Source: Atopobiaceae bacterium (GTDB taxonomy: Bacteria > Actinomycetota > Coriobacteriia > Coriobacteriales > Atopobiaceae). Taken from it: a stretch of DNA of 64,000 nt. Made by a program: the position numbers and the translations under genes. Where the stretch lies: positions 1 to 64,000 of the forward strand of contig JAFWIE010000035.1 of assembly GCA_017533825.1 (NCBI GenBank), read 5' to 3'. The notes beneath the pieces are model-generated. The model did not search any database. It saw only the letters and a list, made by a program, of their open reading frames with translations, and was not told the origin of the DNA. This document shows, piece by piece, positions 1 to 8,435 of this stretch. Each line of letters opens with the position of its first letter. Positions within the stretch are counted from its first letter, which is position 1.

Positions 1-384
1 GGGGCTTGTGGCACGGAGCCCCGCGGCCCCCTAACGGGATCGGGGCTTGTGGCACGGAGCCCCGCGGCCCCCTAACGGGATCGGGGCTTGTGGCACGGAG
101 CCCCGCGGCCCCCTAACGGGATCGGGGCTTGTGGCACGGAGCCCCGCGGCCCCCTAACGGAATCGGGGCTTGTGGCACGGAGCCCCGCGGCCCCCTAACG
201 GAATCGGGGCTTGTGGCACGGCTTCTAACGGATTGGCAACTTGTGGCATGCCACAAGCTTCTTTTCCATAAGAATCCGTGCCACAACCTCCTGTTTTGTT
301 AGACGGTCTGCCACAACCTGCCAAAGCATTAGGAGGTCTTGGCGGTGTCCTTCCGCTCCTCGCCACAACCTGCCAATCTGTTAG
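1..384. repeat. Phased array of a 24-bp bipartite motif (array 1)
   Basis: The unit is CTAAC-N10-CTTGTGGCA (24 bp). Forward units start at 31, 72, 113, 154, 195 and 225. The tail of another unit opens the window at 1-13, so the array begins further upstream. Reverse-complement units lie at 249-272, 279-302, 309-332 and 361-384. The last forward and first reverse units abut head to head, giving the palindrome TTGTGGCATGCCACAA at 241-256. Spacers between units are only 17, 6 or 28 bp, so repeat distances are 41, 30 or 52 bp. The first five spacers are nearly identical in sequence; the reverse side is more diverged. No gene lies here. An identically built array occurs at 34961-35191. Confidence 0.9.
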
Positions 385-498
385 GTGAAGGGACGTTGCG
401 TTCGTCCTCCAGCATGAGGAGCTAAGCTACACTGTCCTGCTGCATGGACGTATGGACGCAGTGCGCCAAGAAACGACCTCGTATGGCAAGGAGACCCC

Positions 499-1341
499 AT
501 GTCAAAGCAACCGTTCAAGGTGGTCAGAATCGAACAAGGCATCTATCAGATAACCGACGTGCTGGACAATCGGGCCTACATCGTCGCGGGGGAGCAATCG
601 GCCGTGCTCATCGACACGTGCGGAGGCTACGGAGACCTGCGTGCATTCGTGCAGGGAATACTGTCGTTGCCCCTCACGGTGTTGCTCACGCACTCGCATT
701 ACGACCACATTGGCGGTGCGTACTTCTATGACGAGGTGCGCATGTCACCGCTCGAAGGTGATCGTTGGAACGAAGAGGCCCAGAACGCTCGAACGACGTA
801 TCCGCAGCTGCTCGAGAATGGTACGTTTGACGAGACGACCCCCTGGGCACTTCGAGACGGACGGCGCCCGCGCGTGCTCGAGGTTGGTGAGGGCGACGTG
901 TTTGACCTTGGCGGCACGACCGTCGAGGCGATTGCCCTGCCGGGACACACGCCCGGCTCGATGGGATACCTGGTCCGCGAGCGTCGCGTACTGCTTTCGG
1001 GCGATGCCGTCACGCCCATCATGTGCCTGTTCTTCAAGGAGAGCCTCGGCATCGGAACGTACCGACAAACGCTCGCAAAGATGGCCGAGCTGCCGTTCGA
1101 TCGCTTCTATACCGGACATCACGACGTCTCGTTCCCGCGCACGTCCCTGCCGAGCTTCGATGCCTGTGCCGAATATGCGCTCACCGACCGAGGATCGACG
1201 TGGCGCCATACGCTGCTGCCAGACTTCATGGGCACGATTCACTTTGCTCCCTGCGATACGACTGACGTAGATGGGCCGAAGTTCAGGGCGCTCATCGGTC
1301 CGTACGTCCCGCGGCCGCCCCGCAAGCGCAAACGACATTAG
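499..1341 (+). CDS. MBL-fold metallo-hydrolase
   Basis: This is a 280-residue metallo-beta-lactamase-fold protein. The metal-binding HxHxDH signature appears as H65-S-H67-Y-D69-H70. A later conserved His follows in LPGHTPGS, an Asp in LLSGDAV and a His in YTGHHD, so the two-metal site looks complete. There is no signal peptide, so it is probably cytoplasmic. The start is the ATG at 499, preceded by an AAGGAGA-like ribosome site at 489-495. The substrate cannot be told from sequence; members include glyoxalase II-like thioesterases, lactonases and phosphodiesterases. It is a single gene lying downstream of the repeat array and converging on a small HTH gene. Confidence 0.88.
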   Translation: MSKQPFKVVRIEQGIYQITDVLDNRAYIVAGEQSAVLIDTCGGYGDLRAFVQGILSLPLTVLLTHSHYDHIGGAYFYDEVRMSPLEGDRWNEEAQNARTTYPQLLENGTFDETTPWALRDGRRPRVLEVGEGDVFDLGGTTVEAIALPGHTPGSMGYLVRERRVLLSGDAVTPIMCLFFKESLGIGTYRQTLAKMAELPFDRFYTGHHDVSFPRTSLPSFDACAEYALTDRGSTWRHTLLPDFMGTIHFAPCDTTDVDGPKFRALIGPYVPRPPRKRKRH

Positions 1342-1354
1342 CTGGCGGCTAATG
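1336..1354. terminator. Short hairpin over the MBL gene stop codon
   Basis: CATTAGC and GCTAATG form a perfect 7-bp stem with a 5-base loop that overlaps the stop codon of the MBL gene. There is no T-run. It sits between convergent genes, so it may be a weak terminator. Confidence 0.3.
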
Positions 1355-1413
1355 CGCAGACCGCTCGCTTCCCGTATGCTTGCCTTGCAATGGTCGTAGA
1401 GCGCAGGAGGTCG

Positions 1414-1656
1414 CTATCGGTCGCTCACGTGCGAGAACAGCTCACCAGAGAAGAATTCCTCGAGGCTGACCCCGAGGCCGTTGCAAATCCGTTCGACGTT
1501 GACCATGGAGACGTTGCGTTTGCCGGTCTCGATCTCGGCGAGGTACGAGCGCGAGAGGTCGATGGAGTAGGCGAGTCTGTCTTGCGTGAGGTTTGCATGC
1601 GCGCGTAGCTGTTTGATGCGCAAGCCGATGCGCATGCGGATGTCGATATCGTCCAT
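1414..1656 (-). CDS. Small XRE-family HTH transcriptional regulator
   Basis: An 80-residue protein that is almost entirely one Cro/C1-type helix-turn-helix domain: RIKQLRAHANLTQDRLAY followed by the recognition-helix region LSRSYLAEIETGKRN. It has no effector domain, so it is a minimal DNA-binding repressor-type protein. The start at 1656 was chosen because the HTH fold begins directly after it. Its divergent neighbour is an uncharacterised membrane protein starting at 1810, and the shared 150-bp region is the likely place for its operator, though I see no clear dyad there. Confidence 0.85.
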   Translation of the reverse strand: MDDIDIRMRIGLRIKQLRAHANLTQDRLAYSIDLSRSYLAEIETGKRNVSMVNVERICNGLGVSLEEFFSGELFSHVSDR

Positions 1657-1809
1657 GTGAGCCTTGCTGTTCGAAGAAGTCGTACCTCACATGGTTTCTC
1701 TTTTATGCCGATGGGTTACCTCGAAATAAGCGACATTATGTTAGGATGGTGCCGCGTATTGGCAAGGGCTACCTAACGAGGGGAATTCAACAAGGGAATG
1801 GGAGGAACC

Positions 1810-2754
1810 ATGAATGCATCGATAGCTTTGAAGGCTGCCCAGAAGCGAAAAATGCTACCGATTATTGCATTGCTACTCATTGCGGTGCTGTCTGCGACAG
1901 TGTTCTCGCGCGTGTTCGCTACAGGCGAGACGTACCGAGGACAGTATGAAGTGATTGACGAGAAGCGCAACAACGTGATTGGCCTTACTGCTTCGTCGGC
2001 TGGCATTGCAGCTCTTATCTCCAGCTTGCCTGATGATATGTGTACGCCCATTGCCGAGGAACTCGCGGAAATCAGCAAGGGCTTCGGGGTGGTGATCGGT
2101 GCCCTTATCTTGGAGAAATACCTGCTTACGACGATAGGTTGGGCATTCTTTACGATTGTGATTCCGCTATCGTGCTTGCTGTTGGCCGCCTCGAAGCTTA
2201 TGAGTCCCACCAATGAGTACAAGCAGATTCTGCCCCAGGCCGCCTTGAAATTCTTTTTGTTCGGACTCGTCCTGTTCCTATCAATACCTGCGAGCGTGCA
2301 TGTGAGCAACTTGATTGACGCTACGTATAATGAGACTATTGCGACCACTATCGATGTTGCCGAAGAGGCAGCTGACGTTGTCGAGAAGACGAACGCAGAC
2401 GATGCTAAAGACAAGCAATCGGACGAGACGCCATGGGATGCTATTCAGAAGACGTTTGGCAACGTGGGGAATGCCGTCAACTCCGCCGTAGAGGGTGCGA
2501 CGGGAGCTCTTGGCTGGGCAAAGGATCGGTTCAGCAACTTTGTCGAGCTCTTTGCAGTGATGGTTGTGACTTCCGTCGTGATTCCCATCATCGTGCCAGT
2601 CGTTATCTATCTAGCGTTCAAGGCTTTGTTTGGGCAACAACAGCTTGTGATGATGAGGAACGCGGCTTTGCCGGACCCTGTGGTGGCGGATGAGCAAGAC
2701 GTGAAGAGCGAGATCGAACCTGTGGCGATTGAAGACCGGACGGACGAGTCCTGA
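1810..2754 (+). CDS. Uncharacterised multi-pass membrane protein
   Basis: 314 residues and not recognised. A hydrophobic segment near residues 11-32 (signal anchor or signal peptide) is followed by a long hydrophobic pair around residues 90-135, another segment near 143-165 and a final one near 255-280. The region between about 180 and 250 is polar and acidic and probably faces one side of the membrane. The C-terminal 35 residues are charged. The start at 1810 is preferred over the ATG at 1798 because GGGAGGA at 1799-1805 gives good spacing only to 1810. It is divergent from the small XRE regulator, which may control it. I assign no function. Confidence 0.75.
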   Translation: MNASIALKAAQKRKMLPIIALLLIAVLSATVFSRVFATGETYRGQYEVIDEKRNNVIGLTASSAGIAALISSLPDDMCTPIAEELAEISKGFGVVIGALILEKYLLTTIGWAFFTIVIPLSCLLLAASKLMSPTNEYKQILPQAALKFFLFGLVLFLSIPASVHVSNLIDATYNETIATTIDVAEEAADVVEKTNADDAKDKQSDETPWDAIQKTFGNVGNAVNSAVEGATGALGWAKDRFSNFVELFAVMVVTSVVIPIIVPVVIYLAFKALFGQQQLVMMRNAALPDPVVADEQDVKSEIEPVAIEDRTDES

Positions 2755-2810
2755 CACGCGAAAGAGAATTCATCGCAGATTATTCTTGCGTTATGGCACA
2801 ATCTGCGCAG

Positions 2811-2841
2811 ACGGCCCTCGGCATCAGATGCCGAGGGCCGT
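2811..2841. terminator. Perfect 14-bp hairpin between convergent genes
   Basis: Arms 2811-2824 and 2828-2841 are perfectly complementary with a 3-base loop. The hairpin lies between the convergent ends of the membrane protein gene and the MFS gene. There is no strong T-run on either side. It may act as a bidirectional terminator or RNA stabiliser. Confidence 0.6.
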
Positions 2842-2847
2842 TCGATG

Positions 2848-4086
2848 CTATCCCTTCGCTTGCCCGAGGGCGAAGAACGACGTTACAAGGCAGATGGCCA
2901 TGCAGGCGAGGCCGAGGATGAACATGAGCGGGAAGCCACCGGGGGAGTCGATCACGAAGCTCCAGAATACGGCGGCGACGGCGCTCATGAGCGAGCCGAC
3001 CATGGAGATGCGAGCGTAGATGTTCGTATAGTCTGCCGACCCAAAGACTGAGCGCACGAGCAGCGGTGTCTGTACGGTAGTCATGGCGTACACGATGCCA
3101 AAGAGGAAGGCGCCGATGAGCAGCATGATGAGGGGGCTCGGGAAGAACCACATGAGCAGCACGCCTGCCGCACCAGCACCGAGGCCGCATACGATGCCGA
3201 GTCGCACCGAACGGTCGTTGATGATTCCGAGCAACACCTTACCAATGGCTTGCCCAGCCATGGCGGCACTCGCGACGATGCCTGAGGCGGCGGCAATCTG
3301 GGGGAGTGTCGCCTTGAACGAAGTGGCGTAGCTCGCGAGGAACTGATAGATGGTCTGGTTCAGGGTGATGACGCCGCAAAAGATGGCGATGGCAAAGAAT
3401 GCAGGTGTCTTCATGGCGACGGCGGCGGGGACGCCATCGACCGGCGCGGCGTCAACCTTCTCGTCGGAGACCTCACCGGCACCGTAGGGCAGCAACCCCT
3501 TGTCTGCAGGTTTGGTGCGTACGACGAAGAGTGTGAACGGCAGCGTGCCGACCAGCGCAATGATGCCAAATGCGAGGTAGGCCGTGCGCCATCCTTCGGG
3601 TCCACTCTGGATGAGCGCGGTCCCGATGGGGTTGAAGATTACGCCTCCTATGCCCGTAAACGCCATGCACAGGCCCACGAAAAACCCGACACGCTTGACG
3701 CACCAGTTGTTGATGAGGGTGGGGACGGAGAGGTAGATGAGTGGTGCGATGCCAAAGCCCATAATGGCTCCGCACACGTAAAACCATGGCATGGAGTTGC
3801 CCAGACTCATGCCGATGAGGCCGAGACCGGCCAGAATCGTGCCGCCGCTGAGGACCTTGCGTGCGTCAAGCCTGCTCAAGTGGTTGCCCGCAATGGGCAG
3901 CGAGATCATCATGAAGATGTTGAGAATGGAGAAGTACAGCGTGAACTGCGCCCTCGGTACGCCGAAGAACTCGCTCACAGGCGTGAAGAAGATGCCTGCA
4001 CACGAGAGCGCGAGTGCGCACGGCAGGCACATGATGACGATGCATGAGGCAACGATGAGATATGCATAATGGAAGTTCGACTTCAT
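2848..4086 (-). CDS. MFS transporter, OxlT-like carboxylate carrier
   Basis: A 412-residue major facilitator superfamily protein with about twelve hydrophobic helices, starting NFHYAYLIVASCIVIMC and ending at a final helix near ILGLACMAICLVTS. The overall style (short N-terminus, YFSILNIFMMISLPIAGNHL after helix 2) resembles oxalate/formate antiporters. The start was set at 4086, not the upstream ATG at 4173, because AGGAGC sits 7 bases before it and the first helix starts straight after. It lies 73 bp downstream of the butyrate kinase-like gene on the same strand, so the pair probably forms an operon for uptake and activation, or release, of a small carboxylate. The substrate is inferred, not shown. 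Confidence 0.82.
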   Translation of the reverse strand: MKSNFHYAYLIVASCIVIMCLPCALALSCAGIFFTPVSEFFGVPRAQFTLYFSILNIFMMISLPIAGNHLSRLDARKVLSGGTILAGLGLIGMSLGNSMPWFYVCGAIMGFGIAPLIYLSVPTLINNWCVKRVGFFVGLCMAFTGIGGVIFNPIGTALIQSGPEGWRTAYLAFGIIALVGTLPFTLFVVRTKPADKGLLPYGAGEVSDEKVDAAPVDGVPAAVAMKTPAFFAIAIFCGVITLNQTIYQFLASYATSFKATLPQIAAASGIVASAAMAGQAIGKVLLGIINDRSVRLGIVCGLGAGAAGVLLMWFFPSPLIMLLIGAFLFGIVYAMTTVQTPLLVRSVFGSADYTNIYARISMVGSLMSAVAAVFWSFVIDSPGGFPLMFILGLACMAICLVTSFFALGQAKG

Positions 4087-4159
4087 GGGAGCTCCTGACT
4101 CAAGACTCGGCGCGCTTGCGGCGGCTCGTGCCGAGACGGTGGACGATGGCTGCGTGGTC

Positions 4160-5293
4160 CTACGCTTCGACATCGGCGGGAGCGCCCGCGAGGTCGAAGC
4201 CGATCCATGAGGGCTTGCCGGTGTAGGTCATAACCTCCTCGCCACCGGTGAGCGCGCGTACGGCGCCAGCAGCCAGCGCCTCCATCTCGAAGTCACCGCC
4301 ATAGGCGCGGATGGGGGCAATCCATGCGCACATTTCGCGAATGTAGTCGACGAAGTACTCGTCGTTGGACACGCCGCCCGTCAGGACGATGCCGTCGACC
4401 ATCCCCTTGAGCACTGCGGCAAACGCGCCGATGGCCTTCCCCGTTTGGTACGCCATTGCGTCGAGGCACAGGTGCGCCCACTTGTCGCCTGCCTCGATGC
4501 GCCGTTCGATTTCCAGCGTGTCGTCGGTGCCGACAAGGCCCTTGAGGCCGCCCGTCTTGCCTACCACGTTGAGCACGTCACGCTTGTCCGCACCTCCATA
4601 GCACAGGTCAACCACCGGCCGCAGGGGCACGTCGCCAGAGCGGTTGGGAGCAAAGGGGCCCGAGCCCTCAAGCACGTCGTTGGCGTCAATCATGCGCCCA
4701 TGCTCGTGCGCCGCCACCGAGAGGCCGCCGCCCACGTGCGCCACGATGAAGTTGCCCTCCTCGTAGGAAATGCCGAGTTCACCCGCGTAGCGTATGGCCA
4801 CTTCCTTCTGGTTGAGGCAGTGCACATGGCTCTTGCGATACACACCGGGGTATCCGGTGATGCGCGCCACATCGGCCAGCTCGTCGGTGTCGGGCTGGTT
4901 GACCGCATAAGCTGGCTTCCCGACCCGTTGCGCGAATGCATGAAGAATGGGTGCGCCGAGGATGGCGGGATGATTCATCCCACAGTTGAGCACGCGGTTG
5001 CACACCGTTTGATCGATGGCGAAGATGCCGCCTTGGGTGGGGCCCATGCCGCCGCAGTAGCCCGAGAATGCGTCGATGCTCTCCAGCGTGATGCCCACTG
5101 CGCCAAGTTCCGCCATGATGGTGTCGATGCGGTACTGAAGTTGCTCAGCTGCCTGGTCGAAGCGCGCGAGCTCCTCGGGGGCGTGTCGCACGTTCGCCTT
5201 GAGGATGGGCTGGGGCGTCCCGGTGCCGTCGGCCTCAAACACAGCGACCTTCGTCGAGGTCGAACCAGGGGAGAGTGTGAGTATGCGATACAT
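4160..5293 (-). CDS. buk: Butyrate kinase / acyl kinase (acetokinase family)
   Basis: 377 residues, close to the usual butyrate kinase length. Such enzymes interconvert an acyl phosphate and ADP with the free acid and ATP. The N-terminal phosphate-binding loop LSPGSTSTK is diagnostic of the acetokinase/ASKHA fold; VAHVGGGLSV and the late VLTGGVSNDEYFV are further family motifs. The start at 5293 is supported by GAAAGGAC upstream; an in-frame extension of 67 residues shows no family similarity. No phosphotransbutyrylase gene is nearby, so the acyl phosphate must come from elsewhere, or the substrate is a branched-chain acid. It lies upstream of an OxlT-like carrier and divergent from a PucR-type regulator, which may control both. 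Confidence 0.85.
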   Translation of the reverse strand: MYRILTLSPGSTSTKVAVFEADGTGTPQPILKANVRHAPEELARFDQAAEQLQYRIDTIMAELGAVGITLESIDAFSGYCGGMGPTQGGIFAIDQTVCNRVLNCGMNHPAILGAPILHAFAQRVGKPAYAVNQPDTDELADVARITGYPGVYRKSHVHCLNQKEVAIRYAGELGISYEEGNFIVAHVGGGLSVAAHEHGRMIDANDVLEGSGPFAPNRSGDVPLRPVVDLCYGGADKRDVLNVVGKTGGLKGLVGTDDTLEIERRIEAGDKWAHLCLDAMAYQTGKAIGAFAAVLKGMVDGIVLTGGVSNDEYFVDYIREMCAWIAPIRAYGGDFEMEALAAGAVRALTGGEEVMTYTGKPSWIGFDLAGAPADVEA

Positions 5294-5449
5294 CGTGCCG
5301 TCCTTTCTGAGGGTGCGGGCAAAGAGCTTCCATCGTCTGGTTAGGATACGGTCGCGGGTGGCGGATTCCCATAGGTGTGTTTTCAAACCTGCGTGGCGCG
5401 TTCGGTAGTATGATTGTGCAACAGTACAGTACGTAGAGAAGGTTGTGCT

Positions 5450-7066
5450 ATGCGCGTTCGCACCATCATCGATATGCTCGGATGCTCGTCTCACGCGGTT
5501 ACGGACGAAGGTCTGCTCGACCGTGACGTCGTGGTTTGGACGGCAAGCATGTCGTCGCTCGGCTCCGCTCCAACCGAGGAGTCATCCATCCTCACGCTTG
5601 CTCGGTTTGGGGAGAGCGCGGCGCAGCGCGAGCGCAGCTACGACGAAGGTGTGCTGCTGGTGCACGTGCCCCTGAGTGGGGACGAGTCACTCGACGACCT
5701 ATGCGTTCCGCCCCACGGGGTCGTGTATGTGGCGAGCGAGCGCCCCTACCACGAGTTTCTCGATGCGTTTCGGCGTCTTCCCGAACAATGTGCGCTGCTC
5801 TCCCTACGACGAGTGCGATTGCACGACGCCTTCCTGCACTGCTACGACCTTCAGCAGTTCGCAGATAAGGCAGCCCCGATCATCGGAAATCCGCTCCTCA
5901 TCACTAACTCCGATCATCGGCTTCTTGCCAATGCCGGCTCGATTCCCGAGGATCGCGCGGACGTGGAGGAGGTCATCGAGTGCGGGTATCTCTCGGACGG
6001 CGTCAATGCCAGCCTTGAGTCCGACGGCGTAATCCACGACGTGCGCGTGTCTCGCCATGCCGTTCTCACCGTTAGCCCACGCTTCGGAGAGCGCTGGGCG
6101 CATTCCATCGTGTACGTGCATCACATGGAGATGGGCCGTCTCGACGTGTTGGAGAACGAGAAGCCCATCACGCCCACTGACCTCGAGCTCATCGACTACG
6201 CGGGTACGCTGGTCGGGGTGATGATCGAGCGTCTGGGGGTGGCAGGCGAGCGCGTGGGTGCCGGTTCCTCGGTGCTGCGCGACCTTATCAACGGGACCTT
6301 CGTGAACGAGGAAACCATGCGCTCACAGGTCGTTCTGACGCAGCTCCCGCTGGGGGAGTCATACGTGATGCTTGCCGTCGTGGGACAGCGCGGAGCAGGA
6401 TCCGACTACTATACGCGCGCAGGCAGGCTGGTGTCCGATGCCATCCGCAAGTGTCTGTGGACGGTCGAGGGCAACGTGCTCGCCGTGATCGTGCCCGTAG
6501 GCAGGAGCACGACGGTAGGCTATGATGATTACGGGCGCACACGCAAGCTGCTCATGCTCAACCGCCGGTTCCGGACGGTGCTGGATCACAACGACATGTA
6601 CGCCTACGTGAGTGAGCCGTTCACGGCGCTCAGCATGTCGGCAGGGCGCTTCATCCAATGCATCGAGCTTCTCGATGCCGTGGGAGAGAATCACGAAGGC
6701 CGTATCAGGCTCTTTTGGGAGGACCGCTTTGCGGTCATGGCCTGTAATGCCACGTCCTTCGAGAAGATGGATGCCCTGATCGACAAGCGCGTCATCGCCA
6801 TGAAGATCTACGACCAGGAGCATGGAACGCAGTACTTGGAGACGGCCATCATGTCGGTGAACCATCCGGGGAGCCCAGCCGAGGCGGCCGACGCCCTCAA
6901 CGTACATCGCAACACGTACTTTTACCGCGTGAACAAGGTGCGTGAGCTGTTCTTCATCGACCTCAAGGACGGAGACGATCGTTTGTCGCTCGCATTCACC
7001 GCTCGCGTGCTTGAAGGGCTGGGGGAGCGCTTCTTCATCGACCCAAACGATTACGCGGTGGAGTAG
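5450..7066 (+). CDS. PucR/CdaR-type transcriptional regulator
   Basis: 538 residues. The C-terminal ~60 residues carry the PucR-type HTH signature (ALNVHRNTYFYRVNKVREL, then DLKDGDDRLSLAFTARVL), as in regulators of purine, sugar-acid and carboxylate metabolism. A GGDEF-like/CdaR-type middle domain probably occupies about residues 280-420, and the N-terminal half is likely the sensory part. ATG at 5450 is preferred because AGAAGG lies 7 bases upstream and the N-terminal domain (MRVRTIIDMLG) starts there. It is divergent from the butyrate kinase/MFS pair and upstream of a flavodoxin-fold reductase, so it is the natural local regulator. The effector is unknown. Confidence 0.85.
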   Translation: MRVRTIIDMLGCSSHAVTDEGLLDRDVVVWTASMSSLGSAPTEESSILTLARFGESAAQRERSYDEGVLLVHVPLSGDESLDDLCVPPHGVVYVASERPYHEFLDAFRRLPEQCALLSLRRVRLHDAFLHCYDLQQFADKAAPIIGNPLLITNSDHRLLANAGSIPEDRADVEEVIECGYLSDGVNASLESDGVIHDVRVSRHAVLTVSPRFGERWAHSIVYVHHMEMGRLDVLENEKPITPTDLELIDYAGTLVGVMIERLGVAGERVGAGSSVLRDLINGTFVNEETMRSQVVLTQLPLGESYVMLAVVGQRGAGSDYYTRAGRLVSDAIRKCLWTVEGNVLAVIVPVGRSTTVGYDDYGRTRKLLMLNRRFRTVLDHNDMYAYVSEPFTALSMSAGRFIQCIELLDAVGENHEGRIRLFWEDRFAVMACNATSFEKMDALIDKRVIAMKIYDQEHGTQYLETAIMSVNHPGSPAEAADALNVHRNTYFYRVNKVRELFFIDLKDGDDRLSLAFTARVLEGLGERFFIDPNDYAVE

Positions 7067-7221
7067 TTGGCCTCCCCGTCGTCCTTTTCGTAGCGGTCAG
7101 GACGGATGGCGTCCACGCTGCACAACTCTTTATGGTTGCAAGAGCGTTCTTTGGTGCTATTGCACAGCGCCTTGGCTTCTATCCTGATATCAGCGGTTAA
7201 TGGCTTATGAGGAGAGAGAGG

Positions 7222-8301
7222 ATGGCTATGACCAAGATTCTGGGCGTATCGTTTGGCACAAGGAACGGCAACAACGACTCCATCTGCAAGGAGGTCCTCA
7301 AGGGGGCACAGGAAGCTGGCTGCGAGGTCGAGTTCATCCGTGCGCAAGACCTCAACATCAAGCACTGCACCGGCTGCATCGCCTGCGTCAAGGCGCTCAT
7401 GAGCGGTCGCGGCAACATGTGCATCCATAAGGACGACTTCGACTGGCTCGCCTGGAAGATGTTCACCTCCGACGGCATCATCATGGTCGACCCCATCTTC
7501 GAGACGGGTGCCTCTGGATTGTTCCACACCATCATGGACCGCTTCGGGCCCCGCATGGACACCGGCAACAACTTCATTGGCATGCAGATTGCCAAGGACA
7601 TCATCGCCGCAGGTGGGAAGGGCACCGTGCCGCCCGAGTGCGTGTTCCACACGGGCATCCCCGTGAGCTACATCGGCATCGGAGGCTCCGATTGGGGCAC
7701 CCACATCCAGTCCGACCACGCCATCCAGTCCATGACGCCGGCATGGAAGATCATCGACAACGAGTGGATTGCTTGGTCCAAGACGGCGCTCATGAAGGAC
7801 GAGGTTGTCGCACGTGCGCACCAGATCGGCATCAACCTCGCGGAGGCGGCCAAGGATCCCGAGCATGCCGAGTACCAGGGCCAGAAGGGCGTGTGTCCGC
7901 ACTGCAACTGCAACGACTTCTACCTGTACCCAGGCGAGAATCGTGCCGTCTGCGCCGTGTGCGGCCTGCAGGGAAGGATTTCGCTCGACGAGAACGGCAA
8001 CGTTCAGGTGACATACGCCGAGCACGACCTCACCGACGACGAGGGCAACGTGCTCTACGACAAGGACGGCGCGCCCGTCTTCCCCGGCATGTATGACGAG
8101 CAGGGCCGCGAGCGTGCCCACGACACCATGGGTGGCAAGCAGATTCACGGCGAGGACATCGGCAAGAACGAGGGTATCCTTGCCGAGATGCAGAAGACGC
8201 CCGAGTACAAGGCGCGCGTCGCCGCCTACAAGGAGTTCCTCTCGCCCACGAAACCGTCTGCGGACGAGAAGGGCAAGCGCTTCCAGGAGCTTGGTGCATA
8301 A
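7222..8301 (+). CDS. Flavodoxin-fold NAD(P)H:FMN reductase-like protein with C-terminal zinc ribbon
   Basis: 359 residues. Residues 1-200 form an NADPH-dependent FMN reductase/flavodoxin-like fold: KILGVSFGTRNGNN is the FMN phosphate loop, and HCTGCIAC with a later Cys in GNMCIHKDD is the usual iron-sulfur flavoprotein-type cysteine cluster. Residues 225-247 form a rubredoxin-like or zinc-ribbon knuckle (CPHC at 225-228, CAVC at 244-247), an unusual addition. The remaining ~110 residues are polar with no recognised domain. The start may be 7222 or 7228; GGAGAGAGAGG at 7211-7221 serves either. Likely cytoplasmic redox enzyme; electron partner and substrate unknown. Confidence 0.78.
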   Translation: MAMTKILGVSFGTRNGNNDSICKEVLKGAQEAGCEVEFIRAQDLNIKHCTGCIACVKALMSGRGNMCIHKDDFDWLAWKMFTSDGIIMVDPIFETGASGLFHTIMDRFGPRMDTGNNFIGMQIAKDIIAAGGKGTVPPECVFHTGIPVSYIGIGGSDWGTHIQSDHAIQSMTPAWKIIDNEWIAWSKTALMKDEVVARAHQIGINLAEAAKDPEHAEYQGQKGVCPHCNCNDFYLYPGENRAVCAVCGLQGRISLDENGNVQVTYAEHDLTDDEGNVLYDKDGAPVFPGMYDEQGRERAHDTMGGKQIHGEDIGKNEGILAEMQKTPEYKARVAAYKEFLSPTKPSADEKGKRFQELGA

Positions 8302-8334
8302 CCTGCCATCGCTTTGCATAGACGATAGACGGGG

Positions 8335-8403
8335 CCATCGGGGGCTTACCACACTAGGCGTGGGGTCGTTTAGGGACCATGTCAGGTGGTACGTCCCCGA
8401 TGG
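8335..8403. terminator. Inverted repeat between convergent genes
   Basis: CCATCGGGG at 8335-8343 is complementary to CCCCGATGG at 8395-8403, with a 51-base loop that holds smaller inverted stretches. It lies between the ends of the flavoprotein gene and the RpiR gene. It may be a decayed copy of the GGTCCACTGGGGG hairpin family seen elsewhere here; this is weak. Confidence 0.3.
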
Positions 8404-8435
8404 TCCTACGACTCCTTTCGCAGACGTTCGGAAGT

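Noticed and set aside
28-400. Array 1 as a CRISPR or as coding sequence
   Set aside because: Spacers are only 6, 17 or 28 bp and partly identical, the units change orientation, and the one open frame there is low-complexity repeat translation.
4445-5344. 299-codon plus-strand frame within the butyrate kinase region
   Set aside because: It lies wholly antisense to a well-supported kinase gene and shows no domain.
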